Under the pieces are notes generated by a model. That model had not been told where the DNA came from, ran no database searches, and saw only the letters and a program-made list of their open reading frames with translations. Of a stretch of DNA of 64,000 nucleotides, positions 10,136 to 21,689 are shown piece after piece; the stretch's first letter is position 1, and the number at the start of each line of letters is the position of its first letter. Origin of the DNA: Epiperipatus broadwayi (Eukaryota > Onychophora > Udeonychophora > Euonychophora > Peripatidae). A program made the position numbers and the translations under genes. The stretch lies in NCBI GenBank assembly GCA_028023455.1, contig JAQFVV010000013.1, forward strand, positions 2,978,001-3,042,000. The letters run 5' to 3'.

Positions 10136-13100
10136 AAAATGATGGTTATTTTCCTTTGCAAGTCTAGACTTTATAATAAAACTGTTTTAAGTCCGCATTT
10201 AATACTGATATGCTATATCTTACCTTATGAATTATTTAAAACAGAAAGCAAAATTTAAAAAAAAAAAGGTTTAATTAAAATTAGTTGCATTTTGATGCAG
10301 CTGAAGTAAAAAAAACTACAAAAGATTCACTCTGTATTATATATATGTTATGTTAAAATTTTGTAAATAACTTTTCTTTTAATACATGTTAATCAAATGT
10401 TGTTTTGTAGAAATTAGTTTAAAAAAAAAATAATGATGATAATGAAAAATGTACTATTCGTTTCCAATATAATGTATCCATGTGTAAATTATCCAAATAT
10501 TAAATAATTAGAGGAAATAATTATTAGTAGCTTTAAGTTAATTATTTAATTGTATCTATCAATGTCATCTATCTGTAGTCAACTGCATTTAAATTACTGA
10601 GAATCAGATTTTGTGTGAGCTTATAGCATTATAGTATATACTGTATATGCAGTTGTCTGTTCACCATCGAATAGTTTAAATATATTTGTATCCATATGGG
10701 AGGATTCATTCTTATTTTGTTTGTGATAAATTAGAGATTGGACTCAAGTGAGCCATCCCTGTAAAAGTCGTTGGTTTAATTCAATTAGGATTTGGATCTA
10801 ACAATGGCCATTTCTTATAGTTACTGTTGTAGAAATCTATAATGGTTACATATTTAATATTAAGTATATGTATGTGTCTATATTAGGAAACTATGAATCA
10901 AAAAATGTCTTATCTATATGTAGAGTTATATTTTAGGTTTATTAAAGTCCAGGGTTTACTGTATGGCAAATGAACATGATTCTCTATAAACCACATTAAT
11001 ATTATAGTATAATTGAAGATTAGTAAAGACACCTTGGACATTTCATAACTAATTATTGTTTTCCTGCATGCATATAAAATAAGACAACAATATATGAGAA
11101 TGGAGAAGACTTTGTTAAAAGAAAAATAAGTTATATATCAACTGACAATTATATTTTATAAATAAACAATTGTTATTATGATGTGCTAGCCTCTTTAAAT
11201 GTAATATTGTATCATTTACATTTATTCATCAAGAGTAACTCGTGTTCTTCACAATATAGTCAGGTATTGGAAATAGGGGCTATGTAGTGATCATCATGAT
11301 CATATTAAATAAAAGATTGTTACAAATATATGTGCAGGACTATTTCCTGATATTTAAAGTCAAGTGGCACCCATGTAAATTTAGAAAAAAGTGTAAATCA
11401 TTGAAACATACTTAGTCTGACCCTTGCAATATACATTTTTAATATTAGAATAAATTATCAGCATATCTTAAAATTAATTTAGTTATAGCTTATGAAACTC
11501 AATGTCAATTATTTGTTTATTTTATTTTGTTATTTCATAAACAACTCTATAATTATATTAAAAACTTTCTAAGTCTACTTCCATTGAATTCCAGTGAAAT
11601 TAAAGAAGAATTAAAAGTGAAAAGTGTTTGTCATATGTAGCTCTGAATCTTCAGCTTGATATCAACAAATTCTATAGTTAACACCAGACATTATTGACAT
11701 TTTATGCATTTTAAAATAAAATTGGGATAAAAGAATTCTTTTTGGAATGTTTGCTTTACTTCTTTTCTGCTATCATTTATCATTCACAAAATATTATCTT
11801 GATTAAGGAATGTGACAATAATTTATACAAAGATTTAACATATATTTTGAATTAAAAACTGCACAAAATTTTCTAGCAAAAATTATGACATTTATTTCGA
11901 ACTAAAAGTAATGCAAAATTTATGGAAAAATCAACTATCAGAACAGTTCCTGATGGAACCTGAAATACTATGAACAAACTTAAGTACTTATGTTTTAGTC
12001 CAGCAATGTAGGAAAATGGTAAGCCTTTTCACTTTCATGTGAATGTCTAACCCTGCAATCTCATCCAATAACATAATTTTACACTTTCATTTATTGTCCA
12101 GATTTTGTTTGGACAAGTTCTCTCAAAGTATTTTTTATTTCAGTGCTGATTTATTTTTTCCAACTTTCTGATTAATACTACAATTTTTTTTAAGCAGTAC
12201 AAAATAATTAATGCGATCGAGTACATTCACACTTTGGACAAGCAAAAGCATTGTAACATTTGAGGATGTAATAATAAAATAGACCTTTGTAAGAGTATGT
12301 CATTGGAGTTAGTTATATCATAATGTGTAGCATAATATAAAAGCACACCTGAAATGCTTTTGATTCTGAAGATATGAAGAATTTTATCAAGGGGTTTGTA
12401 AGTTTTGGGTAAATATTTCAAGTTGTATTGCACTAATCATCAAATCTCAAAATGAATCATCCTTATTTTGAACGAGTAAACAAAAAAAATGTAGCTATTT
12501 AATAAAATTGTGTAATTAATTCATTAAAGAGTTATTCTCTAGACAGTCAGAGTTGTTTAACTTTCATGCAATTGTAGGATAACGTGAACTCTTAAACTTA
12601 CATGTTGGCTCCCTATTGTATTGTTTAATCACCCCAATGTTGGTTTGTTCAATAAAGAATATCAGAGTTAGATAATAACACATGTACATGTGAAGTAAAA
12701 GTATAAAGATGTTTATTTAAATTGAATAATAATAAATGTTTCATTTATTTTAAACTTTGTTTTGGAGTCATACTTTTATAGGCATTCAAATTTTTAGTTT
12801 CCACACCTACATACCCAATACAATATAATTGCACTATTTTATGAATTTGATAATGAACATGTTTGAATCCAATGATATTATTTTCTCGATCCAGACATTA
12901 TATGAAATGCTTAATTATTTGATGAACTTATGGGAAGTTATGTATCCAGTTATTATATGGATAATGATTTGAAATGAAAAGGTACCCCATTTCTTTCATT
13001 ATCTCATTGTTACTTCATTAGCACAATACTCAATTTTATATCATTACCCTTTATGGTGGTAATTATTAGATGTTATATAATATGAATTTTTAAATAAGTA

Positions 13101-13869
13101 TATAATAAAACCCTGAGATATTCCCTTAGTGTTTTCAAGTAAATATTAATTTAGTCATTTAATTTAAACTTATTATACAGTAAAAGCTGATTAGTGTTAT
13201 ATCTTTCTTCTGATTTCTTAAAGTATTACCATGGTTAGTCAAAAGTGTATTTGGATGATGGGAGAGGTTAAGCCTGAGCTATAACTTATTAATTTGAATG
13301 GATGGAACTTTATCAATTTCATCCACTTATTCATTATAAAACAGAGTAGATATTTTATTCTTAGTGATTTATAATATTTTCCTTTATCTTATTTACATTT
13401 TATATATCATAGTATTCTGTAACCCAGCCACTGAGCTAAGCTATAGTTGGACATTATTAAAAGAGTCTCGATAGTAACTCAAATGGAGTCATAGTATTAA
13501 CTTATTCTATTGTTGATAGAATTGGCACCCTGGGTAATATTATTCATAAATAATGTAAGACATGTTATAATGGAGGGGTTACAATATATATAACAAACAT
13601 TTAAAATACAAAAAAAAATGAATAATTTCTGTCATTTATTTGAAAAAACATTCAACAACTATAAAGTTAACTTGAAATAAAAACCTGGGCATCTAGAAAT
13701 TAAGTAATTTAGTCCCTTGTTATAAAAAGTATTGATTGGATTACTTAATTTATAGATATATCACAATTTTAATTCAAGTTCATTATAAAAACTCCAATCG
13801 TGGTTGAAGAAACAATTACTTTTTGACTTTTTATTCCACAGTAAATAAAAGTATTTATTAAAAATAATA
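10136..13869. other. AT-rich non-coding stretch with old dispersed repeat traces
   Basis: No gene is recognised. Parts resemble the flanks of Merlin relic A: 10690-10860 is similar, inverted, to 3190-3380 (both contain GGGATGGCT and CATATGGAT), and 11990-12070 is similar, inverted, to 4700-4770 (GCAATGTAGG and CATCC blocks). These are probably remnants of the same element family. Confidence 0.45.
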
Positions 13870-14345
13870 TACAATTTTGTAGTATTCAGATATTTTTTGC
13901 CATTACTCCAATTCAAAATTTAAAATAAAAAATTATCAATTATAATTTGTAAAGGAAAAACCATGGACATTAAAGATTGTTTACAATAATGAAGTGTTTT
14001 AAATAAATCAACTTTTATAATCAAGAGCAAATAAAATTAAGATGTTCTTTTTTTCAATTTTAATGGCTCATCAGCATTTTTTTATCAAACCTTTTTTAAA
14101 AATGAATATATACATATATCACTCTCTTGCATGCATCACTGAAAACTTACTGAATTCATATCAACATATTTGAAATTCATCCACTAATGTCTCTAAACTA
14201 AAGAAACAAGGAGACCAACCTGAAATATTTTATTGATCATCAATTTATAATATATAAAAAATTTGAAGGAATTTCATTTGATAGAAATATATTAAACCTC
14301 AATAACAAACAAACAGATTTCTAACTAAAATGCTTTTAATAAAAA
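13870..14345. repeat. Direct repeat copy 1 flanking PLE P3
   Basis: This block contains TAGTATTCAGATATTTTTT near 13880 and, from about 14100, ATATATCACT...GCATCACTGAAAACT. Both parts recur in the same order and orientation at 17155-17379 and 18470-18720, where a TIR element separates them. The two copies flank the P3 PLE. Similarity is imperfect, so the duplication is old. Confidence 0.6.
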
Positions 14346-14690
14346 TGAAAGTAATATATATAAAGAATGTGATAATAAATGCTTTTATTTATTGCAGACC
14401 AAAACCCATAAAAATAATTGTTTTTTCAGCCACAATTGTAGTAACTTGAAATAAAAATGCACAGTGACCAGAAATTCATTAATTCAATCCCTTGTAAAAA
14501 ATTGAAAATGAGATAATTAATTTCTGGATACCATGATTTTATTTCCAATTAAATATAAAAATCCCTTATAGTTGAAAAAGCAATTGTTTTTAAGGTGTTT
14601 AATCCTCAGTAAATAAAAGCTTTCATTATACAATAAATTTATATATTACTATAATGGTCGAATATCCAATACAATTTATTTGTCCATAAG
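14346..14690. repeat. Diverged repeat, related to 13660-13870
   Basis: Starting near GTAACTTGAAATAAAAATGC this stretch resembles 13660-13870 (TTAACTTGAAATAAAAA, CCCTTGT, GTAAATAAAAG in the same order). Both contain internal inverted pieces such as ACTTGAA/TTCAAGT, as in a small hairpin element. No coding content is seen. Confidence 0.45.
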
Positions 14691-14694
14691 GTGG

Positions 14695-16430
14695 TCACAA
14701 ATACATAAATAATCAATTATAAGTAAGATTGAAATAAACAATTATTAATAACTATATTATAATATTTATCAAACTGGCTATAAGTAGATGGTTATGTGAA
14801 TTGGACAGTATAAATGTATTTATATGTTGGACTATTTCCATCATCTACTATGAGTATTGAATGCCTTTAGAAAAATTTAACTTTATTTAAATATTCCATA
14901 ATACATTCAATTGTTAGTAATAGCACGCAGGTTAGTATATACACAAAGTTTTGAGAGGTATTATTTTTTCTCTTCTTCAGGTGTTGCTGGCCTGGTCAGT
15001 GACAGTACTAGCATGGGAATCGAATCTGGGCCCTTAGATTCTTTGAATTGAAATTTTAAGATAATGCTCTAACCAACTGAACCATCCTTCCAAAGGGAAC
15101 AGCTAGTAGAATTTTCATATATTTATCTATGAGGTTTCCTCCTGATTTCTCCACTTTTTTCTAAGAGCAAAGTTGATTAGTGGTTTCCATACATTATGTA
15201 TAGTCACACTAGGCTGATTTATGGGATTATTTGCCATTGTTATGTGAGCAGCTTCTTTCAATTTTTTTCCTTGTATCTTTTCTTTTCTATCCAATATTTT
15301 TTGTATTTTTCCAATTGAACATATATTCATTGGTATATCCATGGTCTGCTACCTTAGGTTCCTATTTTCTCTTTCCTAATCATCAGTTAGTGTTCTTGCA
15401 AGCACTTTTCAATTGGATGACTGGTCTCACTAATATACATTCTTCTACATTCATGTGATATTTCATAAATATAATTAACACCTCCATACTTCCCCATTCC
15501 TTTTACATAAATGCAATTTTTTCTTTTCAGCATTTTAGGTTTTGTGGATGTTAGAACTCCTCATAGTGTGGTATGGCTCTGGAAAGCTGTTCTGATGTTA
15601 TACTGATTGCAGAGTTTCTTTAATTTGTCTGCTATTTTTGGTAAGTATGGGTACACTACAGTACCAATAATTGTTTCTTTTTTTTTATGGTTTTTTTTGT
15701 TGTTTGCCTACTTAAGGTTTTCTTAATAACAGCTGATGGATATCCATTTTGTTCTGCATAGATCTTTTCTTTTTTCAAATTGCTGGTTTCTGAACAAAAT
15801 TCTTTTGCTCTAAACAGAATTCTTTTGCTCTATTTCATAGTGATAATATAACTCAATGTTTTGTGTTTCTGGTGTGATAGTATGTATAGGCTAAGTATTG
15901 TCCTGTATGTGTGGAATTTTGATAAACTGTAGTTTTCATTTTGACATGAAGAAGTCTTGTCACAAGAACATCTAAGAATGCCAATTTTTGTTCTTGTTCT
16001 GATTCTACTGTGAATTTAATTGAAAGGGATTTGTTGAAGTGTTTCCAGAAAGTTTGTAGTAGTGCTTCAATATGTGCCCATACAACAAATGCATCATCTA
16101 CATAGTGAAGGCAAACTTTAGGTGGATATGGAGTAGTTTTTATGGATGTAGTTTCAAGTTCTTCCATGTAAATATTGTTAATTAGGGGTGACAATCATGA
16201 GCCCATAGCCCTTCCTTGATTTTGTTGGAAGAATTCTGTGTTATATTGAAAGTAGGTTGTTTTTATGCAGAATGTTAATAGCTCCATTATCAATAGGAAG
16301 AGTTGTTCTAGTTTGTAAGCTATTATCACCATTTAATCTTTTCCTTAAAATAGACATTGCTTCTTCACATGGTACATTTGTAAATAAACTTTCCATATCA
16401 AAGCTTACCAGTAAGTCAGTTATTTTATTT
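14695..16430 (-). pseudogene. Penelope-like element P3, main copy (RT + GIY-YIG, minus strand)
   Basis: Minus-strand reading from about 16430 gives the RT palm: motif A as LLVSFDMESLFTNVP, then LHYVDDAFVVW (YVDD box) and LAFLDVLVTR in the frame 15853-16194. Further on come the PYxPK linker and a GIY-YIG nuclease, GVNYIYEISH...MYISETSH, where the YIG box has become YIS. A basic tail ends in RKKWRNQEETS. Frameshifts and stops separate the pieces. The RT lacks everything N-terminal to motif A because the copy is cut at about 16430, where an inverted copy of its own 3' end begins. A tRNA-like segment and an AAATAAAG-containing tail follow the stop. PLE identity is firm; function is lost. Confidence 0.85.
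14864..15090 (-). repeat. tRNA-like/SINE-like 3' segment of P3 (minus copy)
   Basis: On the minus strand, GGATGGTTCAGTTGGTTAGAG gives a good pol III A box (complement of 15069-15084) and CAGATTCGATTCCC a B box (complement of 15015-15028). A conserved body with GGCCAGCAACACCTGAAG follows, ending in the AAATAAAGTTAAA tail. It lies immediately after the PLE stop codon, as in the other copies. Confidence 0.65.
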
Positions 16431-17075
16431 GGACAGAGAAGAAAAGATACAAAGAAGAAAATTGAAAAAAACTGCTCACATGACAGTGGCAAACAATCCC
16501 ATAGTCAACCTAGTATGACATTACATGATGTATGGAAACCAGTAATCAACTTTGCTCTTAGAAAAAAGTGGAGAAGTCAGAAAAAACCTCATAGATAAGT
16601 ATATGAAAATTTTACTGACTGTTTGCCTTTGGCAGGATGGCTCAATTGGTTAGAGCATTACCTTAAAATTCAATAATCAAAGAATCTAAGGGTCTAGGTT
16701 CGATTACCATGATAGTACTGTCACTGGCCAGGCCAGCAACATCTGAAGAAGAGGAGAGAATAATACTTTCTTGAAACATTGTGCATATACTAACCTGTGT
16801 CCTTTTACTGACAATTCAATGTATTTGGAATATTTAAATAAAGTTAAATTTTTCTAAAGACATTCAATACTCATACCAGATGATGGAAATACACCAACAT
16901 ATAAATACAATTAAAACACCATTATCACAAACCTTCAGAAAAACACTGGATAGTATAATATCTTCAGAAAGTCTTAAAGGAGATGAAAGCCAGTTCAACA
17001 AATATTATAATATAGTTATTAGTAGTTGTTTGTTTCAATCTTACTTTGATTGATTATTTATTCAAATCTTTATAC
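16431..17075 (+). repeat. Inverted copy of the P3 3' end, joined head-to-head to the main copy
   Basis: From GGACAGAGAAGAAAAGATAC onward the plus strand repeats, inverted, the final coding part, the tRNA-like segment and the tail of the main P3 copy. It continues through CAATCTTACTT near 17045, matching 14700-14740. It therefore forms a foldback with 14695-15340. The coding remnant (16440-16598) ends in LRKKWRSQKKPHR. Such partial inverted terminal copies are known in Penelope elements. Confidence 0.8.
16631..16880 (+). repeat. tRNA-like/SINE-like 3' segment of P3 (plus copy)
   Basis: GGCAGGATGGCTCAATTGG at 16631 opens a tRNA-like region with A box TGGCTCAATTGGTTAG and B box GGTTCGATTACC (16697-16708). 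The shared body and AAATAAAGTTAAATTTTTC tail follow. The anticodon arm is not convincingly paired, so this is a tRNA-derived repeat and not a tRNA gene. Confidence 0.65.
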
Positions 17076-17154
17076 ATATTATTTTTAAAGTTTTAGTATT
17101 CACATGGTAAGTAAAAAAATTTATTATAAAATGTTATATATATATATATTGTTT

Positions 17155-18720
17155 TTAATTTTTAGTATTCAGATATTTTTAGCAATTATTTCAAATCTCA
17201 CAGTCTGCTTAATCACACATATTAGCAAACATTTATAATAACATTGTTTTGTTTATTTAGACAATATTTTTTAAAAATCTACTTTTAAAATCAAAAGAAA
17301 AGAAAATTTCACACATTTTTTTAAAAAAGAGAACTTTTATAATCCAGAATAATCAAGATTTGTTTTAATCAATTTCATTCAATGGATCTCGTTTTATGCG
17401 GATTATTTTAATGCGATTTTGAAGTTATGCGATTCATGTTTCTTCTTAATATTTTTCATATTTCATTATATTTATTAGATATCAAAAAATTTAAATTATT
17501 AATAACATATTTTGACTTGAAATACTTTTTTTGTTTTCAAAAATATAACATTATATTACCAGCTAATGTGAATATGACCTGAAGCTATATTTAGAATAAA
17601 TAACCTACTTATACTAATGAGTAAACAATAATAATAGATTTATACTTACATATAAAAATATCGCAGTAAATATTCAAAAATTTTTAACTTTTAAAATGTA
17701 TTTTGTTAGGTATAACAGAAATAAATAATGTAGATTTTTAAAATAAATAACGAAGATTTTATTGATTTTATAAACTGAAAATAATATTTTTAATGATAAT
17801 GTATAATCTTTTTGTTTTGATTGCGATTTTCATCTTTTTAATATAGAAACAAAATGTGAACATTTAAAATTTATTTCAGTAGTAAAAATCAGTTGTCAAT
17901 AGAAAACCATTAACACAGCACAAAACTGAAATTGGCACTAGTTGTGTAAATGGGATGGAGCAGAATATGGTAAAAATTAGAGTGGAGAATGGAAAATAAA
18001 GTGGCTAACAAGTTTCTCTGGACATAATTGCTGAGAGATTCTTGACTTCGTTCAAGAAGAAGCTACATCACATCACATTGACGAATCTGATTTCTTATCA
18101 GTTTACGCATGAACCGCACATTCGAAAATAGCGATAATGATTAAAATACATATGAAAAAATGTCAAATTATCAAAAAACAAAAAATGTCAAATTAAATAG
18201 TGTAATTAATAAAAAAAAAAAGTAAAAAAAAGTTTGTCTTGTACCAATTTTTTTCAAATATTTGATTTTTATTGGTCATACTTTATTTCCTTATTTTTTT
18301 AATGCAAATTTTAAAGTATTTTCCCTTGTTGCTTTGCTTTTATGCGAATTCTGAAAATTACAGACCCTATCCCCCATTTTTCAAGGTAAGTTAGGTCTAT
18401 TTTTGTGCAATTTTTTTTAATGCGGGTTTTCTGTGGAACCTATCTACCACATAAAACAAGACCCAGGTGTGTATATATATCACTATTTCATGCACATCAC
18501 TGAAAACTGAATTAATATCAATACATTTGAAATACAATCCATCAACTTCTCTACAATAAAGAAATCAGAATATAAATCTAAAATATTTCATTATCATATT
18601 GCATTATCATTGATTTATGACATATACAAAATTTGAATGAATTCCATTTGATAAAAATATATTAAATATCTATTTGAAAAGTTTTTCTAAACAAAAGTTT
18701 CTAATTTAAATAAAAACATT
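17155..18720. repeat. Direct repeat copy 2, split by a TIR element
   Basis: 17155-17379 and 18470-18720 together correspond to 13870-14345: TAGTATTCAGATATTTTTA near 17160 and ATATATCACTATTTCATGC near 18476. The element at 17380-18469 lies between the two halves, which dates its insertion after the duplication. Confidence 0.55.
17380..18469. mobile_element. Non-autonomous pogo/Tigger-like DNA transposon (about 1.09 kb)
   Basis: The left end CAATGGATCTCGTTTTATGCGG (written here as CAATGGATCTCG then TTTTATGCGG) and the right end, read inverted as CACCTGGGTCTTG then TTTTATGTGG, are imperfect terminal inverted repeats. The pattern CA...CTCGTTTTATGCGG and the internal repeats ATGCGATTTT and TTATGCGATT are typical of pogo/Tigger-group ends. 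No transposase frame is seen in the roughly 1 kb between them, so it depends on another element. It splits a direct repeat, supporting insertion. A clear TA target duplication is not visible, leaving exact ends uncertain by a few bases. Confidence 0.55.
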
Positions 18721-20417
18721 TAAAAATTAGTTAGTTCATTTGAATAGAATTAGTGTGCACAGCCTGATATTTTTATGTATGGCTCCCCAAGAAAGTGATT
18801 ATATGACATCTGCATTATGAAGCAATAATCCATTTCATTTACTGTATTCCAGAACCATCTATTATATACTATACTTTGTCAAAAAGTTAAAAAATCCCAT
18901 GGTCATAAAATAAATGGGTGACTAATTTCAGATCTGTATAGATACAAAAGCCAGTATGGCTTGGGTTCAAAACTTTAGAGTGTTAAACATTTCAAGTCAT
19001 TAGTTAGAATAGTAGAAATGAAATAAAGATGATTGCAGGACTTATGAATAAAAATACAATACTCTCTTCTGAATAAAACTAGTAGACAGAAAATATCCCG
19101 AGGCATTTGTAAAAAACTACATTTTGTCTTCATTGATTCCTCAAACTTACAGAAAGATGGAATTCAAGTCAAATAAATAAACTAGATAATACAAATATTG
19201 AAAATAAACATAAGATACTTTGTTTGGTACAAAACATTACAAATAGAGAAGCATGAAACTTATGCTCTAAAGTTTATTAAAATTTTGAGAAATGCATTAA
19301 TTACATGTCAGTTATTGTCTGCAGCAACATAAGCAGTTACTAGATGCACAAACTGCCGTAATAGAGTCCAAATATGTTAACTATATTATAGTTCTTGAAA
19401 AATATCAATAAATATATCAATCTTATAATGAATTCAATATACCTTTAATAACTGATATACTTCAAGTTTTGATATTGTTATTTATTAGAACATCTGTAAG
19501 TTCTATTTATGTCAAATGTAAAGACTTCACTCAGTTATATAGTATATATACACATAAAAATAAACACTCACTTATACATTTATATAAATAGAAATGTTAT
19601 AAAAATATATATTTAAAAAAAGAAATCAATTGTTCAAACTAATAATTTTTTAGTAAAAAGCATTTTTATTTATTTTATAAGCACAAAATATATTTTAATG
19701 TGAAAGTAAAAGTTAGTCAACAATAACAAATTGTTTGGAATTTTAATATTGTTAAAATACTTATATTAGTTAGAAGTATAATAAAAGTAGTTGTTATAAT
19801 TTGAAACTGGTGGGCTTAGGAACTGAATTGCAAACAAACAATTTGGTTAATTTCTTTCTTAAGAAACTCAGTTAAAGACACCTGCTCTAACACTAATTCT
19901 ATTATACATTACTTCACACAAATTAAAACAAAACATGCTCAATAATAATTTGTGTTAAACAAATCCAAAACTATTTTATTTACAGTTATTTGATAACAGT
20001 AGTTTTAAAATATCATTATTAATACCACTACCATTTTTTTTTTTTAAAAAAAAAGCAACTCAAACACAATACTCAATAAAAGTTATATATAGCCTTACAT
20101 TGTATGTGTATAAAGTCAATTAGGATATTATAATTAAGAGAATTAATTAAAAATGAAAAATAGAACATAGAAATATTTTTAAATATACAATAGAATATTC
20201 ATTAAGATTATCATACTAAATTTCCAGATGTCCTGAATAAGTAAAATTGCCTGTGGATATGCAAAAAGATTCTGGAAAGATTATAAAAAACAGAAAAAAA
20301 TATAACCCTGGATCAAATGCATTATTAATTTGATCATACATATAATTTAGCTTGTGAATTGCTTAACAAGCTATTGAAATATTTCTGGAAAATTTAACAT
20401 GGAATATATATATATAT
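18721..20417. other. AT-rich non-coding stretch
   Basis: No gene or recognisable element. A T12A9 tract lies at 20034-20054 and an AT microsatellite at 20405-20419 borders the next element. Confidence 0.5.
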
Positions 20418-20603
20418 ATGATCAACAGATGGCGTTTAGATCTAGTTTCTTATTTCCTGTCCTTCACTGATGATAGCAAAATCAGCTTGAAATCATGATC
20501 TGAAGGTGGAACTAACGAAAGAGGTAGTGAATGCTTACTCTGACGTCTAAGTAAACAAACATGCTTTGATGGTGTTTTTGGTAAAATGCCATCTGTTGAT
20601 CAT
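20418..20603 (+). mobile_element. 186-bp element with perfect 16-bp TIRs carrying a hammerhead-like motif
   Basis: ATGATCAACAGATGGC at 20418-20433 is exactly reversed at 20588-20603 (GCCATCTGTTGATCAT), with weaker matching a few bases further in. AT microsatellites lie on both sides (20405-20419 and 20640-20653). No coding frame is present. Between the repeats lies a motif matching a type I hammerhead ribozyme. The combination looks like a tiny non-autonomous element or retrozyme-like repeat. No second copy is seen in the window. Confidence 0.75.
20454..20511 (+). ncRNA. Candidate type I hammerhead ribozyme
   Basis: The order of parts fits a type I hammerhead. Helix I strand CCTTCA is at 20461-20466 and core CTGATGA at 20467-20473. 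Helix II is AGC/GCT with a 7-nt loop, followed by core GAAA at 20489-20492. A very short helix III, ATC-AT-GAT, is closed by A20492-T20499, with C20500 as the cleavage-site base. The second helix I strand TGAAGG (20501-20506) pairs perfectly with CCTTCA. Helix I can extend by TTCC/GGAA beyond a TGT/T internal loop. All core positions agree with the consensus. One weakness is a T-T mismatch at the first pair of helix II. Self-cleavage is predicted after 20500 but unproven. Confidence 0.7.
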
Positions 20604-21192
20604 AAATAAAGCATTGGCAAGTTTAACTTGCTTTTTTGTTTATATATATATATCAGAAGAAAAAAGTTATATGTGAATAGATAAAACTAAAAGTGTGTAG
20701 TGACTTTAGAATGAATAAATTCCAAACAATTAAACAAAATTACCATCTCATTTTGTCAAAAGATGTTCAAGCTTATTTCAAAATATGACTAAATTTTTAA
20801 GCAAAAACTTATCTGTTTATAAAATATTTTGTAAATCATGGGATAAGTATCCAAAACTTACCCAAATCAATTAAATTATCATAAGATTTTACTCTCCAGA
20901 TTTAAAAAAACTAGATACCCTAGTAGAGATCATTGAAATGGTTAATTGAATTGGTTTGTGCATCATTCTTGGAAAATTATCAGCTAGTTAAAAAAATTTG
21001 AAAATGTGGACATGGCAGACAAATATGCTAACCATTACATTGTAAGGACTTTCTAAATATTTTATCTTCATTCATGTACGATCTACACATCAAATTATAC
21101 ATTTTAACACAAATTCTGAAGTGAAAAAGAGACTAATTAAAATTTAATATAATTTTAGTTTCATACAGACTTTTGCAATGCATTATTTTAAA
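20604..21192. other. Non-coding spacer
   Basis: AT-rich, no gene, no clear repeat apart from the TA-microsatellite near 20640. Confidence 0.5.
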
Positions 21193-21200
21193 AAAAAGTC
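21193..21200. repeat. Target site duplication, left copy (AAAAAGTC)
   Basis: Eight bases AAAAAGTC directly before the left terminus are repeated exactly at 26158-26165, directly after the right terminus. An 8-bp duplication is characteristic of Merlin-type insertion. Confidence 0.9.
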
Positions 21201-21321
21201 GGTGCTGATTTAGTATGCGCTCACGGCCGCCATTTTGAATTACAAGAACCACCCAAACCATGCTGAAACATCCAACCGATAAATGACATCGATCAAAATG
21301 GCCATTTTCGTATTAGTCAAT

Positions 21322-21559
21322 CACGTGACAAAAATGAGAAAACATAAAAATATTAATTTTCATTAAAAAAATTTCACGTGATTAAAATATTAAAACACAA
21401 AAAAATCACAATTTTCATAAAAAAATCACGTGATTAAAATACTAAAAATAAAAATAATTTCACGTGATTAAAATATTAAAACACAAAAAAATACATAAAA
21501 AAATCACGTGATTAAAATACTAAAAATAAAAATAGCAATTTTAAAAAAGAAATCACGTG
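21322..21559. repeat. Cluster of six CACGTG palindromes in the left TIR
   Basis: Exact CACGTG at 21322, 21375, 21427, 21461, 21505 and 21554, mostly within TCACGTGATTAAAATA, at spacings of 34-53 bp. CACGTG is the E-box bound by bHLH-zip factors of the MYC/MAX/USF type in animals. It could equally be a transposase-binding repeat. Confidence 0.8.
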
Positions 21560-21689
21560 ATTAAAATATTAAAACACAAAATCGTATATGCCAAAAGATT
21601 ATAACTTATAAAATCTGAATGCTAAAAATGATAAAAAATAATGATGAAAAGATTTTAAGCAATAATTATGTTTTCATTCACTTACAGAA

